A program made the translations under genes and the position numbers. Below the pieces are notes generated by a model. That model saw only the letters and a program-made list of their open reading frames with translations, searched no databases and had not been told where the DNA came from. From Paramacrobiotus metropolitanus (Eukaryota; Tardigrada; Eutardigrada; Parachela; Macrobiotidae), in assembly GCF_019649055.1 (NCBI RefSeq), contig NW_026570265.1, positions 124,001 to 188,000 of the forward strand: a stretch of 64,000 nucleotides of DNA, read 5' to 3'. Shown here in pieces: positions 20,595 through 33,038 of the stretch (the stretch's first letter is position 1; every line of letters starts with the position of its first letter).

Positions 20595-23500
20595 TCAGGA
20601 CGACGGTGCATCCCTGCTACCTGATTGCTCTTCATGCAATTTCACTAATTCTTCAGCTGGAGCATGCTGCTCATGCCAGAGTTGGGTGTAAAGGCTGCTG
20701 GGACGGCGCAATAGCGAGTAATGCGTTCCACGCTCAATTACTTTCCCGTTCTCCAGCACGAGAATTTCGTCGGCGTCCACCACCGTCGAGAGTCGATGGG
20801 CTATGCAGATGGAAGTGCGGTTTTCCGTTGCTCTTGCCAGCGCTTTCATGATTTTCTGTAAATATCGCAAAATTTTGCGTCTACCCGTTAGGCGAGTGTC
20901 CATTAACCTTTACGTCTACAGAATCATTAATGTGGTAAAAAAAACTGAGCGAAACTAACATGTTCAATTCAGCGTCGTTAATAAAAGCACCAACTGGCCT
21001 CATAATCACTTACCTGTTCCGTAATAGAATCTAGTGACGATGTGGCTTCATCAAACACCAGAATCAAAGGGTTTTTCATGATGGCTCGGGCAATGGCTAC
21101 GCGTTGCTTCTCGCCGCCGGATAACTTCATGCCTCGTTCTCCGACTTCCGTATCGTACTTATGGGCCCACTTCTCAATCGAACTGTGTATTTCTGCCATT
21201 TTTGCAGCATCGTAGACTTCTTCTGGAGATGCCGATAGGCGACCATACTGAATATTATAGAAGATTGAACTGTGGAACAGGACCGCATCCTGCGGTACGA
21301 CTCCTGAAAAGAACGGCGCCACGTTTTCACTGCATTACGATTCGAACGAAACGAATCTTAATATGTTGTACAATTATTTAACAAGATTGTGTATACGCTT
21401 CAAACTTTACCACGCAGAGCTCTTTGCATGTATTCTGTATATCCATTCGCATGATTTATTTCGCAAATTAGTGTTTTAGTTTCGCTTGTTGAATTCAATA
21501 TTCGTACAACGTCAAGAAAAACTACACTCACCTATAGCTTCCCTAAGGCTGTACAATGTCACATCTTTGACATCCTGGCCGCCAACAAGAATGCTCCCTT
21601 CCATCGGGTCAAAGAATCGGTAGAGTAGACGTACTATAGTCGATTTTCCGGAGCCGCTGCCCCCGACTATCGCAATCTTTTTCCCAGCGGGAACATGGAA
21701 TGATAAGCCGTTGAGGATCGGATAACCATTGATGTATGAAAATTTTACATCCTCGAATGTAACAGTTGACGTAGATGGTGTGAGCATCAACTGCACCGAA
21801 TCAGGTTTGTCCTAAAGCACGAAGGAAGAGACTTTAAATGAGAGCGCAGATGCTCAAGAAGACTAAAAACCAGATCCGCCGAAGAAGGCAAATCCAGTAC
21901 CACTTACCACTATGTTAGTACCAACGTTCATAAGGTTAAACATGGTCTGCATATCTATCAGCGACTGTCGGATTTCACGATAAACAGTTCCCAGGAAATT
22001 CAGAGGCAGTGAAAGCTGCATTAGTAATCCGTTTACCATAACTAAATCTCCAACCGTCAGCTGGCCTATAAAACAAAATATTAGCAGCGAAACAAAGACA
22101 TTAAAATCTTAAAAATTTGTTCACCTTTTAAAATTCCTTGGCTGGCCATAATCATCACGGCGGCAAGAGCTGTACTGAAAATCAGATTCTGCCCGAAGTT
22201 CAAGGAAGCTAGGCTTGTGTTGGTCTGCAGCGACGCTTTCTCGAATTTCATCAACACTTCATTATATTTATTCGCTTCGTGCTGCTCATTGTTGAAATAT
22301 TTCACTGTTTCATAATTGATCAGACTGTCGATGGCTCGCGATCCTGCTTCATTGTCCGCTTTATTCATTTCCACTCGAAATTTAGTTCTCCACTGAGTTA
22401 CCAGTAGAGTATATGTGGTGTAGGTTCCAATACATCCCAACGTGACAAGTGCATACGGTAATCCGAACTGGTGGTACTACAAAACACCAAAAATCTTGTA
22501 TCTATAAAAACATAATATCTGGTATGAAACGGACTAAATCACTAAGAGTACAGCGAAGCTCCTGATAAGTTCACAACAACACATGGAATAGGGGTACGGA
22601 ACCTCATTCTTACCATAACACCGGACACTAGCCCCACTTCAAGGATGGTAGGAAAGACATTAAAAACTAAAGCGCTGAGCACAAAATTGATGCCCCTAGT
22701 GCCACGGTCAATGGCTTTGGACAATCCTCCCGTCTGTCTGCCGAGATGGAAACGCATGTCTAATGAGTGCAGATGCTCGAACGTGGACACGGCGATCTTC
22801 CGGATAGAATGCTGAGCAACTTTGGCGAATACTGCATTTCTCATTTCGCTAAAAAGAGCCGCTGACGCCCGAGCAGCTCCATAACCAAGAAAAATCACAG
22901 CGGCGTAGGTGGCTGCGTTTGTAGCGGGATTCGTAGATGTTACGGTCAAAAGCTCGCCTGAATGCTCGTTGAGATAGTCCACGCCGTGTTTGAATATAAA
23001 CGGGACATAAATGTTTACCACCTACAAAAGGAAGCGAGCAAATCAAAACTAAAACGAAGTTTAGGGCAAGAAATATGTGCAATTATTTAACAACAAAGAA
23101 TAACCAATTTCTACATTCAAATGATGCCAAAATAAACAACCATTGGACAGGTACTTTCTAGGAATCGCATACACAGAACAAACCTTGGATCCAAGCAGGA
23201 GGGCCATCGCAACCGCTACCCTGACTTTCATTCCCACACTGTCTTTCGGCCACACATAAGACAGCATTTTCTTGACAATTTCCCATCCTGTCGTTCGCTT
23301 TTTAACGCTGAAATCCATGTCACTGTCATCGCTGCCGCCAGGATGGCCATGCACAAACCGTTTAACCACTTGTTTATCCTTCTGATCGGGATTGGGCACA
23401 AATGCGCCAGATATTTCCCGACCTAAAATCTCACCACCAGGAATTTTCGGGGAGAGAAACTGCAATTTGTCCGCTTGAACCTGGGAAGTATTAAAGATTC

Positions 23501-23717
23501 AAAAGCTTAGCCTAAACAGACAATAACATTAAGTATTGTATATGACTGAAGGATAGGATTCGTCCAGTCAAAAGCTTACATTTTTGAAAGATGGCGACCA
23601 AGAACTCGTTCTCCTAACGCCGCCGCATATTCGCAAGCTCCCATATTTTCCAATGTATCCCAGCTGACGATACGGCGCAACAAGCGTCCGCGCAGAGGCA
23701 ATCAACTGAAGGCTCAT
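20595..23717 (-). CDS. ABCB7: Mitochondrial ABC half-transporter of the ABCB7/Atm1 type
   Basis: Eight exons: 23580-23717, 23184-23480, 22614-23021, 22125-22476, 21908-22065, 21532-21811, 21014-21303, 20595-20855; 727 residues (human 752), all phases matching. Exon 1 is Arg/Ser-rich and lacks acidic residues, as a mitochondrial targeting sequence should. The six-helix membrane domain carries family signatures ([49 protein letters not shown]). The nucleotide-binding domain is complete: Walker [10 protein letters not shown] (501-509), signature LSGGE (605-609), Walker B LILVFDE, D-loop SSLD and H-loop His661. The dimer in the inner membrane exports a glutathione-linked sulfur or Fe-S precursor needed for cytosolic Fe-S proteins. 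No damage seen. Confidence 0.95.
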
Positions 23718-24823
23718 GGTGCGCTGTTACCTCGACCATGGGCCACTTGAAACAGATTCAAACAATTTCCTGCGTATATCACCATGCATGACAAAATCTC
23801 CGGAACTTATATCATCACTGGCAATCGGGTATGATATAGTTAACTAAACAGCAAGCTGCAAAAATGCACAAAACCAAAACATTTAAAGCCACAAACGTCA
23901 GGCAGGATGAGGCAGTGCAGGCAAACACTGCAGGATGAAGACTTCCACGAGTTTTCAAAATGAAACATTACAAGTGCCGCAGTCCAGAAACACACTTGCA
24001 ACAAACTTAATCTAATGATTAATATACAGTTTAAATATCCCAAAACCAATCTGTAAAAAGTTTCGTAAACCAGTGTTAGCAACTGCTTCGAACAATACCA
24101 ACAGCAGGAGCACAATAATTTACTTACGACTTCCAGACTTCAGCGAGTGAAAGATATCACAAAAACATCGGAATTTTCTTGGGCGTAGTAAGCGAGATGA
24201 TCTACCCTGCAGGCTCCCTATTTCCCACATTTTATTGGGTGGTTTAAGTTTGCACATGCAGCCTTCGCTACTTACGCTATTGTTGTCGAAAAGACTTCAA
24301 ATTAAAATTTAATGTGAATTCTGAAGTTTGAACCCATGAATGATGAATCACGAGACGCTTCAGATTTTTGCAGCATATGATTTTTTGATTCCCGTTCATT
24401 AATAACCGTTATCATTCCCGTTCATTAATACCCGTGTTAGATAAGTTTTTGACCTAAAGCAGTATGTGAAGTTATTGTGAACCAGTAAAACTTGAAGATT
24501 GAAGAGTTGATTCGACGTGCTATCTATGAAATTTTGCCCTTTTTGGGCTCTTGTAAAGTCTTGTTAATCGTATTCTAACGAATGGGAACAATAGGAATTG
24601 GGTCAGTTTGAGTGATCGCCTGGGCGCCTGTCGCAGACAAGGATTTTCATTTGACAGGTGAATCACGTATCGTACAGAAGAAGCAGGACAGAAAGTTGTT
24701 TTTTTCGTTTCCGATCACCTTCGTCCGAAGATGGAAAACTAGCGCATTATAACGAGCGATCTGCAAACCTTGAGCAGCTCAATTTTTTAAGCAGGATAAA
24801 CCGTAAATGTATGGTGAGAAGAC
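23718..24823. promoter_or_regulatory. Divergent upstream region of ABCB7 and the 24.8 kb gene
   Basis: About 1.1 kb between outward-pointing starts. No coding exon is supported. It includes a short tandem repeat (24388-24430). Confidence 0.4.
24388..24430. repeat. Two 17-bp tandem copies, 26-base period
   Basis: ATTCCCGTTCATTAATA occurs perfectly at 24388-24404 and 24414-24430. Confidence 0.85.
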
Positions 24824-27164
24824 ATGGACCGCAGCAGCACGCCTATTCGACACCTGATGGACAGCATGTTGGACAGTGTTGTTGAAACAACGTCGCAGTT
24901 GAACAAATTGCAATACGCTACGATTATCTCTGATGATAATGAAAACGCAGCCCTTACGAGAGCGACCAATGTTTTCACCGGAAACTCGGATAACACCGCC
25001 ATTAATTCCGCAACGCCTGATTTGGACTATGGATTCCACAACCAGTCTAGCGAGCGACAGTCCAGCTTGCATGATTTAGGTACTAGTACTTTGTGGCTTT
25101 TACCGCATACTTAGCATTGCTGGCCCGAATTGTGCAGAAAGCATTTGCACTTGCAGTTTCTGTAGTTTCAGGCTTTCAGCAATCTCGCTCGCATTTACTT
25201 ATTCTATGGTATGAACTGTTATTTACGAGTGCAGTATAGTTTTGAGTTTGGCATTTAGGAACAAGAAAGGAAAGGACGCCATCACCGGAAATCGGAGAGG
25301 CTGTGCCGACGAGGAGGGCACGCTCCAGTTCACCGGAAATTGCAGAATGTTACCGCTGCTCTGCAGGCGGGTCTGGCGGTAACAACGGTGTTTATCGAGA
25401 GGGTGATTCCGGTTTGGGCTTGCCTGACGAAGAAATGGAATGCGATAGTGAGAAATTCCCGTATCTTGACCGTCTGGAAAAGGAATACTTGGTATGTGTG
25501 CAGTGTTATTTGTAAACACATTTCATACACGTGCTATTTAAACGTGGGTTTGTTTGTTGTGCTTACTGTTTAATAATAAAAAGCGTAAATTTTTATTGAA
25601 CTTTATCGTTTGTCTGTCCGCGTTTCTGGCGGCTTAAGTAGGATATCCGATATAATGCATCATTTTGAGTATCTTGATTAAAGTATATATGGAGAAAAAT
25701 AAAAATGCCGATATCCGTGCAGATGTTCAAAACTTGATATGTGTTGTTGTCCTTATTACAAACCCGATTTGCGATACGTCTGTTGGGTAGAAATGCACCG
25801 AAGAATACGAAAAATTTTCATCTGTATACGAGGATGGCCAGGACGAAGATTCAGACGATGAAGAACGAGCTTGTGACAGAATTGAAGTGCTTAAAATGCC
25901 AAAGAATTCGCCCGAGAAAGACTGATTTCTTATTGTCAAAGAAAACGCGTCACATCGAGGGTGTTGGATCCAGAAATCACAGCATTTCGTCCATGGAAGG
26001 GTCAGTTTCCGTATCACTTTTATTTTTATTGTGACGGCTGTATGTTGGGCAAAAAAGGAAGGGAACTTCGGTTTTAAAAATTGCAGGATCTGATTCGACG
26101 ATTGTGAATGCCTTCATGACAAGCAGTATTAATTCCCGATTGAAACCCTCATTTGACGAGTGTCACAATATGGTCCGGAAAGCTTGCAAGAGCGAACGAT
26201 GGGGACAAAATAATGCTGAAAACGAAGAACTGGGTAAGTTTTGTTCTGAAGTTATCTCCATAGCGAAAAATTCTAGCCCTACTCAGAAAATAGCGGCGCA
26301 AGCCATATGCAGCTTTAATGTGCTTAAACTCGCAACATGTTTTGTTTATCCCCGCTTTTCTGTTCCAGCTCGAAAACTAATTCACGAAATTCATGTTTGC
26401 GTGGATAATATCAGGAATATTCATAGCTCGCATTCCTTTGCGAAATTGCTAACGGAACTTGATGGTCAAGACGTACAAGTTGACCCAGAAGTAGAATGCC
26501 GATATGAATCCACTTTAGAACAAGCGCGCACTCGATGGGATGATGCTAAATTCGATGTGGACGGTGGCGAAAATTCCGAAGAAAACGATTGGTCAGGACT
26601 AGCTTCAGGTGCTTGAAGTTTTTGTTGACAGTTTACATGTTTTTCGCAGTTACGCATCCTGCACATTCACTGGAGCTGCAGTATTTAATGTCATGGTATC
26701 TGTTGGCTGCAGATCATTCTCCTACGCCATCTGCATCTGGCTTTTCCAGAAAGCCTAAGTTTTCTTTCTCAAACACTCGGTCAGCGGTTACTGCCCAATC
26801 GCTCCTCATGGCAGCTGTTCAACGGTATAATGATCTCTTTACTCCGCGGCGTGTGGCGCTGCATCCAGTCCCATCAGAATCGGTACCGCGGTCATTTCTC
26901 CAGGCTTCTGATTGCCGGACAAGGAAGTTCCACATCAGACGTCGGCCGGAGAATCAGAACGATACTGACCAGGGTGAGAACAGGCAACCACCTCCTAAAA
27001 AGCGAAAATCTTCCATTTCAGACACAACGTTCGAAAATGCCTCAACTCTTTCGCTTATTACTCGCACCGCCACCCCTTTCGTTCAAGTTCAGATACCCGT
27101 GACGGTTATTCCAATGGAATATGCTAGATTTACGGTGCGTATCAAGAAAAAACTTGGCGGATGA
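24824..27164 (+). CDS. Unrecognised acidic/Ser-rich protein with a nuclear signal; model contains an apparent one-base deletion
   Basis: Exons: 24824-25079, 25259-25491, a third from 25792, then one starting near 26088, and a last ending at 27164. Splice phases agree at most joins. Residues near the middle read YLDRLEKEYL, then a strongly acidic run (GQDEDSDDEE). SSPE/TPSPE motifs look like proline-directed phosphosites. PPPKKRKSS near the C-terminus is a good nuclear localisation signal. The third exon reads RIEVLKMPK in one frame, but the frame that joins the next exon in phase continues FARERLISYCQRKRV; the switch is at an AAA run (25902-25904), as if one base were missing. A 49-base GT-AG segment at about 26316 looks intron-like but its removal breaks frame, so I read through it. 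I recognise no domain and give no function. Confidence 0.5.
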
Positions 27165-27739
27165 ATATTGATTTTCTTGTTAGTTTGATTTCGGGATTTA
27201 CGTACATCATTATTTTGGGAAATGGAGAGTGTAACCGAATTACGTTAAGACTACTCGTACAGAACATCAGTGTTATTTTGTCTGTATTTCAACTTTTAAA
27301 CCATAAATCATTTCATGTGTCATAAATCATTACTTGTATCATTTCACAGTCAGTTCAGCTGTAATGCACATGCAAAATGCTCCAGCAAATAATAATAATA
27401 GTAATATAATACTCGTACTCTTTGACATCAGATCCATTCATCGTAATACTGCAAGCACAGCACTGCCGAGACAGGCATGCCATTTTCAAGATTTCGCAAT
27501 CAGTGCGCAACTGGAAGTACCCAATTTACAACTGCTTTAACACATTCCGTCTTCCGAATGGCTGTAATATTTTCACCGGCAACCGTTTCAAAACCACCAT
27601 ACACCGTATCACAAATTGCATTAGTAAGGGCCTAAACGAACAAAACAGACATATACAGTACAAAAACGCCAAATAATATTTATCCTATATGACTGAAAAC
27701 ATCACAGATGTCATGGGAGGAAGATCAGTAAAACAAAAT
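27165..27739. other. Short intergenic region between convergent genes
   Basis: No supported coding exon; it holds the 3' UTRs of the 24.8 kb gene and the first SLC22 gene. Confidence 0.45.
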
Positions 27740-30381
27740 CTACACTGACTTGGACAGATCTTGTGTAGCGGGGACATTTGGGCTCCTACGCCCAATACGA
27801 AAAACATCTCGAACGTTAGTAAGCTTTCCAAAATTTTCGGCTTCCGGGATGGTCTCCGGCAGTGGACAATTCAGTGTCTCCGGCAAAATCATAGTTGCAA
27901 AAATTCCGATAGCCGACAAACATCCAAACACTATCATCGGAAATGCTGCGCCATTGAAACGGAGATACACAATAACGGGTCCGAAATTGCCTGGAAAGTA
28001 AATGATATGCAAATAGAAGAAAAACGATGCTGACTGCTAGCTTTCGCAATATTTCAGATCTGCCACGGGTAAACAATATTCACTTGTCAGCAACGTTCAA
28101 GTGCCGATCAAACTTAAAAGCAAGCTCGAACTTATAAGCATACTACAATTAAATAATTACCAATCTTCAACACGGTACATGTAAAATTAGGCAACCTGAT
28201 GCAAAGTTTATCAATTAATATCAAAAGAAAATTTACTAAGATGCCATTCAATATGTTGCTGTACAGTTTTGCAGCTTTTGTCATGTACTTACTGACGAAG
28301 TAACCCACGATATTTGTCAGTGCCACACCTTCACCGCGCAGTACTGTTGGAAAAAGTTCTGAAACCATAAAAAAGCAAAAAGTCTTGTATAATATACAAT
28401 TATTCACACTTCATAATACAAGCAAATGCTATCTTACCATAAACCATAAGTTCTTGTACGGTGTACGCAGAAGTGACAAATAATTTGGCGACTAAAAACA
28501 AGGTGAGCAGTATCGGCCACGTCGAACTGCCCTGGGACGGTATCGCAACAGTTGCGATACAAGAAGCAGTTCCGGCCACAAAACACACAATCATGGTCAA
28601 GCGTCGTCCGAGACGGTCGGCAATTAACTGAGTGAACAATGATCCCGGCAGCTCCACTAATCCAACCAACAAAAAACTGAGGTATGGATTTTCACCAAGC
28701 GCAGGAGCATAATAATTCAGCCCTGTATATATTACGTTGACGGCGCAGCTGAGATAGGTCAAAACCAAAGTCTTTTTCCGCAAATTAGGATATTTCAGAA
28801 GATCAAGCCAGGAAGTCTTCTTGGGATTCATTCCAGAGGATAATCGCTTCTTTTCTGCGTACAGCTCTTGGAGTTCGCTGTATTTCGCTTCACATTCTTC
28901 GTCATAGATTTTGCCATTGGCTTTCGCCACTTTGCGGAGGAACTTTTCCGTTTCAGAAAACTGTCCAATCGATAACAACCACCGAGGGGATTCCGGCATG
29001 ACAAACCAGTAACCGAGGAACAAAAAGAATGGCGCCGTGGAAGCGAATATCAAATACCGCCAGTGCCGGATAAAATAGGCTACCGCGGTAAAAGCCACAC
29101 CTCCCAACGTAAATGCAACAGTCAGAAGGACGGAAAACGTCGAACGGATTCCGGGCGTGAGAATTTCAATGCCCACCATATAAGGCAGGATATAACAGGG
29201 GTTAGTAAATATATTCTGTACACACGCTATCACGACGAAGGCGATGAAATTCGGTGCAAAACAAGAGCCCACACCCAGCAACACGTATAACAGTAAAAAC
29301 ACAAAAAATGATCGTTTTCGTCCATAGTGATCACTGAAATAACCGCCCAAAGGAATGCCCAGTACCCCGCCCGTAGAAGTCAAAATATAGGCCAGGGTGG
29401 GCAGAAATGCTGCGCCGCATACCAGTAAAAATTCCGTGATCAGGCTGGTGTCACTATTGTGACGGTCAAAAGTCCAGCCGTGTCGGCAGTGAGTTGTGTT
29501 TAGATGGGTGTGGGATGTGTTGATGTATCGTATCACTCCTTCTATGCTGCCCTCTTTCTCCAGAATGTCCGTGTAATTCAGATCATACATTTTACAGGTG
29601 GAATGCTTGACGGTGTCGTCGTCATTTTTTTCCAAGGGAAGAAGCTGTCGTTCCTCCGCAAACGTTAAGTTGTGCAGCGGAATATGACACCTAAAACATC
29701 GACAATTTAAAACTGCATATTAGAGCACAAGATCCGAGAAATTTCGAAATGCCTTTACCTTCCCATTAGTGCCGGTAACTTTTCTACCAGTAACATGATT
29801 CAAACAAACATTACATAACACTCCAAAATACTCTTTTACACTCACTTTAAATTCGTGTAACAGAATTCTGTAATTTAACCTGTTTCTGTTGCAATAACAA
29901 CTATTATCTACAGATTCTACTTACCAGTGATCCGTTGGCATAGCGGAAACAAACAGCTAAAAAAACACAATACGTAAGTTGATGTATCATGCATGCCAGT
30001 CACAGATATTTACCAAAAACTCTTAAATTACGGTTCCACTCCATCAGGGCCAACGATACTGTTTTCGAGTTTTTTTAGAGTTTTTCGTATTCTGGGTTTT
30101 TGCTTATATTTTATCGAACTGCAAAAATCCAAATGCCCCCGACTTACCCATGAAGACTGCATAAACGCTGATGCGAAAAACATGGGAAGTACCACAAGAA
30201 ATATTATGCATTTCTGATAGCGACCAAATCCGCCGAGTCTTTCCAATATGTCCTCAAATAATCTGCCGAGATCCGCTTCGAGAAAAACAGGTGTCTCTGT
30301 CAAAGGATTTTCTTCAGCATGGCTGCACAAATTCTGTTCCGCATCGTCCAACAACGGCTCATCATCTCGAACATCCTCCAT
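27740..30381 (-). CDS. SLC22-type organic ion transporter, paralogue 1
   Basis: Five exons: 30148-30381, 29925-29956, 28438-29690, 28293-28358, 27740-27990; 611 residues, all phases matching. The second exon is only 32 bases and encodes LFVSAMPTDHW, the start of the large extracellular loop that continues CHIPLHNLT. Family marks: GGFGRYQK before TM1, the MFS loop GGYFSDHYGRKRS between TM2 and TM3, MPESPRWLLS after TM6, ADRLGRR in the second half, and ELFPTVLRGEG. The loop has several NxT/S glycosylation sites (NYT, NTS, NTT). It should be a twelve-helix plasma-membrane uniporter or exchanger; the substrate cannot be told by sequence. It is closely related to the gene at 36928-39870. Intron positions partly differ: this gene has one inside YFVS/NFGP that the paralogue lacks. 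Confidence 0.93.
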
Positions 30382-32201
30382 GCTGTCTGCTCAGTTCGAC
30401 ACCAAAGTTAAAAAAAGGAATATTAAACCGAGAGCTGCAAACTGCACAAGCAACTCGAACGGAGCAGGAACGAGGAATCGTTGGTTTCCGAGCCTTGAGC
30501 AATGGAGAAAACAAAACAAAACGGTGTCGCACAGTTCGTTGCTCGATCGGAGACCCGAATACTACAGAGTTCAAACTAATCATGCCAGTATACAGTACCG
30601 AGAAATCCACAAAATTTTTGGAAGAAAGATCTGTCATAGCAACTTTGATGAATATTATCTAATCGCACGCTTCGTCGGGAATAATATGGACGTAAGCGAA
30701 GAAAACGCTGAAAACCAAAACAAATGAACACAAACCAAACTTTATCAGTATCAGCTGACTCCTTCCAACTCCACTCGCGTGCAGTCGGATGCGAAATTGT
30801 GCTGTAGAACAGTAGAAGTACGTACTGTAATAGACAATTTTGTGAAATGATAAGACGGTAAGTAAGGGAATAATTCTAATGATACTTCGTATTTTTAATT
30901 TTTTGATAACAAAAACTTACTTAAGAGCTGCAGAGAAGTAATTAAACATGAAGATCTTTTCGACTAGAAAACATTAGTAAAGCTTTTATAAAAAAACCGC
31001 AAAACGGTAGGAACCATTTCCATAGTAATTTTATGTACGTATTACACCGTGTATTGTTATTTTGTACAGCATTAAAATTAGTAGAGGTGACTATTAACGA
31101 ACGTAAGTAAGTTTCTTCTGTTTTCGGGAACGTCATTTCGGTTAGTAACTGCTGCTTGCGCTACTCCGCTTTCGTATCACGGAACAAAACAAATAAAACA
31201 AAACAACGGCATGCTGATTCAAATTTGTAGCAACCATTGAAAACTGATATCCCATCTTCTACGTATTTTATATGTACGATTATATCCATATCTATATATA
31301 TACTAAGCACAAAATTATAAAATTTAGTTTGCATATTTCTAAACATGGTGCAATGTCGCACTTTTCGTCTTGGATTTTTTCTATTAGTTCTCGTAATTTC
31401 CGAGGTCAAACTTTTCGTTCAGTAATTTCTGTAATGGCTTCCGCTTTTAATCAACAATCTTTGAGAATTAATGCTGTTTGTATCCTTCGAGTACACTGTA
31501 TGTACGCCTTGCAAAGTTGTAAATTAATAGTGTCGTACCAATTCTGCTGATGGCGATTTCATTGCCGCTGTACAATAAGTACAGCAGTATTCCGTACTAT
31601 TATAGGGCGTGTACTATTGTTAGAGTGGCAATGGCAGTGTAAAGGGTTTTCGTTACTTATTATTACAAGAACCGTTTTTGGTTTTGTGTAAAACATGCTG
31701 TTATAAAATTTTGTAAAATATTCTACGAATAAGTTAAATGCATAATGCGTTAAAGTAATGTACGGATGCCTTTGATAGGCCCTTTACCGGCTTTACGCTT
31801 TTGTGGACAGGGAAGGTTAACTTGTTTGTAAACTGTAAGAATGACTCGTACTACGAACATTTCGAATTAAGCATCAAACTTTTAAAGTATTACACATATT
31901 GTGTCATTCCGTAAAGGCTTCACTAACAAAACATGGCAGGCGAACACAATTCATTTCAATTTTGCTTCATCTAAAAATTACAGAAAACTATGCTGGTGTA
32001 ACATGCAACACCAAAACCTACGCGGAGATTGCAATTCACCGACCCCAACTTAAAAGGATTCAAAATAAACATCTCATTATATGGCACAAGACAATGAATG
32101 TACTTATACTGTAGTTGCGTCTCACTGCTTTGCAAAAACATTCAGACCAAGGCTGTGCATCCTTTGAGCTAAGAAATCAACAGTAGTATCAAACAGCACT
32201 T
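30382..32201. other. No gene seen between SLC22 paralogue 1 and the WH1-CRIB gene
   Basis: AT-rich; only short frames. I looked on the minus strand for WASP-type WH2/VCA exons that might extend the neighbouring gene and saw none. Confidence 0.4.
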
Positions 32202-33038
32202 TCATGAACGCTTCGCTGCACTTCCATTTAAAACTTTAGAAGGAAACATAACACTAGCACGGGGATTGGCAAGGTGAGTTTGTACTGGTCCATTGTTGTT
32301 GACCAGCGGCGTAACGAACTGACTCAGACTGGTCAGATCATCGTCTTTCGCCACATGAACCAAATGAGCAAAGCAGCAGGGAGGCGAAATACTGGACTTT
32401 TTCGGTGGGGGATTTTTCTTCTTAGGTGTTCGCTTCATCTTCATCTCCTGAAAATTTGCCGGATTGGAAATCAGCGTGATAACATTCTGGAGAAATTTAC
32501 TGGCCGCGGAGGTGCTAGCAATACGCAATCCCACTCGGGTTTTTTGGTTTGAGGCCTTGAAATCATGGTAATCCGCATCCACACTGCGATAGTCCGATGT
32601 CTTTGTGATCACATCCCGCCACAAGGGGAAGCCGGTACCACGCTCGGCAAAGATAAAATGAACGGATTTTCGGTCTGGCCGTGTTACCTGCACCACAACC
32701 GGAACGCCCTCGGCATATTGCAGAATCCAAGATGCCGGCGTCTGGCGAGTGGTCATTTCCGGTTCACATAAATACAGCGCAGCACCCGCTGGACAAACAT
32801 ACACTTGGCTGAACAGTCCTCGATAAAATGTTTCAATTTGTGTGACTTCTTCGGCCGAAAGCGTTTCGGCTAGTGATTCCAGTGTCAGCGGTGAATTCCC
32901 AGTATTTGACCTTTCCCACTGAGCATGGGAATAGTTCAGGGAGGAGGCATGGGAATCCCGATCGGGGGAAGTCGTACCACTGCAGCTGGACGATTGCACC
33001 GATGAGAAGGAATCTGACGCCACACTACTACCGGACAT
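32202..33038 (-). CDS. WH1 plus CRIB protein, WASP-like but without proline-rich and VCA parts; intronless
   Basis: One 278-residue frame with an ATG start. Residues 1-40 are Ser-rich. Residues about 55-191 follow the WASP-type WH1/EVH1 order: VYVCPAGAALYL, then PVVVQVTR, SVHFIFAERG, LWRDVI, DADYHDFKASN and VGLRIASTSAASKFLQNVI. A basic stretch (KRTPKKKNPPPKK, 203-215) comes next. Residues 217-229 (ISPPCCFAHLVHV) fit the CRIB consensus ISxPxxFxHxxHV for Rac/Cdc42-GTP binding. After it come only about 48 residues, with no polyproline, WH2 or acidic tail, so it cannot activate Arp2/3 as WASP does. It may buffer Cdc42 or WIP-type partners, which is inference. Lack of introns suggests a retrocopy or truncated duplicate. 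The family call is by eye. Confidence 0.75.
   Translation of the reverse strand: MSGSSVASDSFSSVQSSSCSGTTSPDRDSHASSLNYSHAQWERSNTGNSPLTLESLAETLSAEEVTQIETFYRGLFSQVYVCPAGAALYLCEPEMTTRQTPASWILQYAEGVPVVVQVTRPDRKSVHFIFAERGTGFPLWRDVITKTSDYRSVDADYHDFKASNQKTRVGLRIASTSAASKFLQNVITLISNPANFQEMKMKRTPKKKNPPPKKSSISPPCCFAHLVHVAKDDDLTSLSQFVTPLVNNNGPVQTHLANPRASVMFPSKVLNGSAAKRS

Noticed and set aside
23840-24115. Hydrophobic minus-strand frame upstream of ABCB7
   Set aside because: No family resemblance, no splice-linked partners and not in phase with the ABCB7 presequence exon.
26316-26364. A 49-base intron in the 24.8 kb gene
   Set aside because: The acceptor looks good, but removing it breaks the reading frame while reading through stays open.
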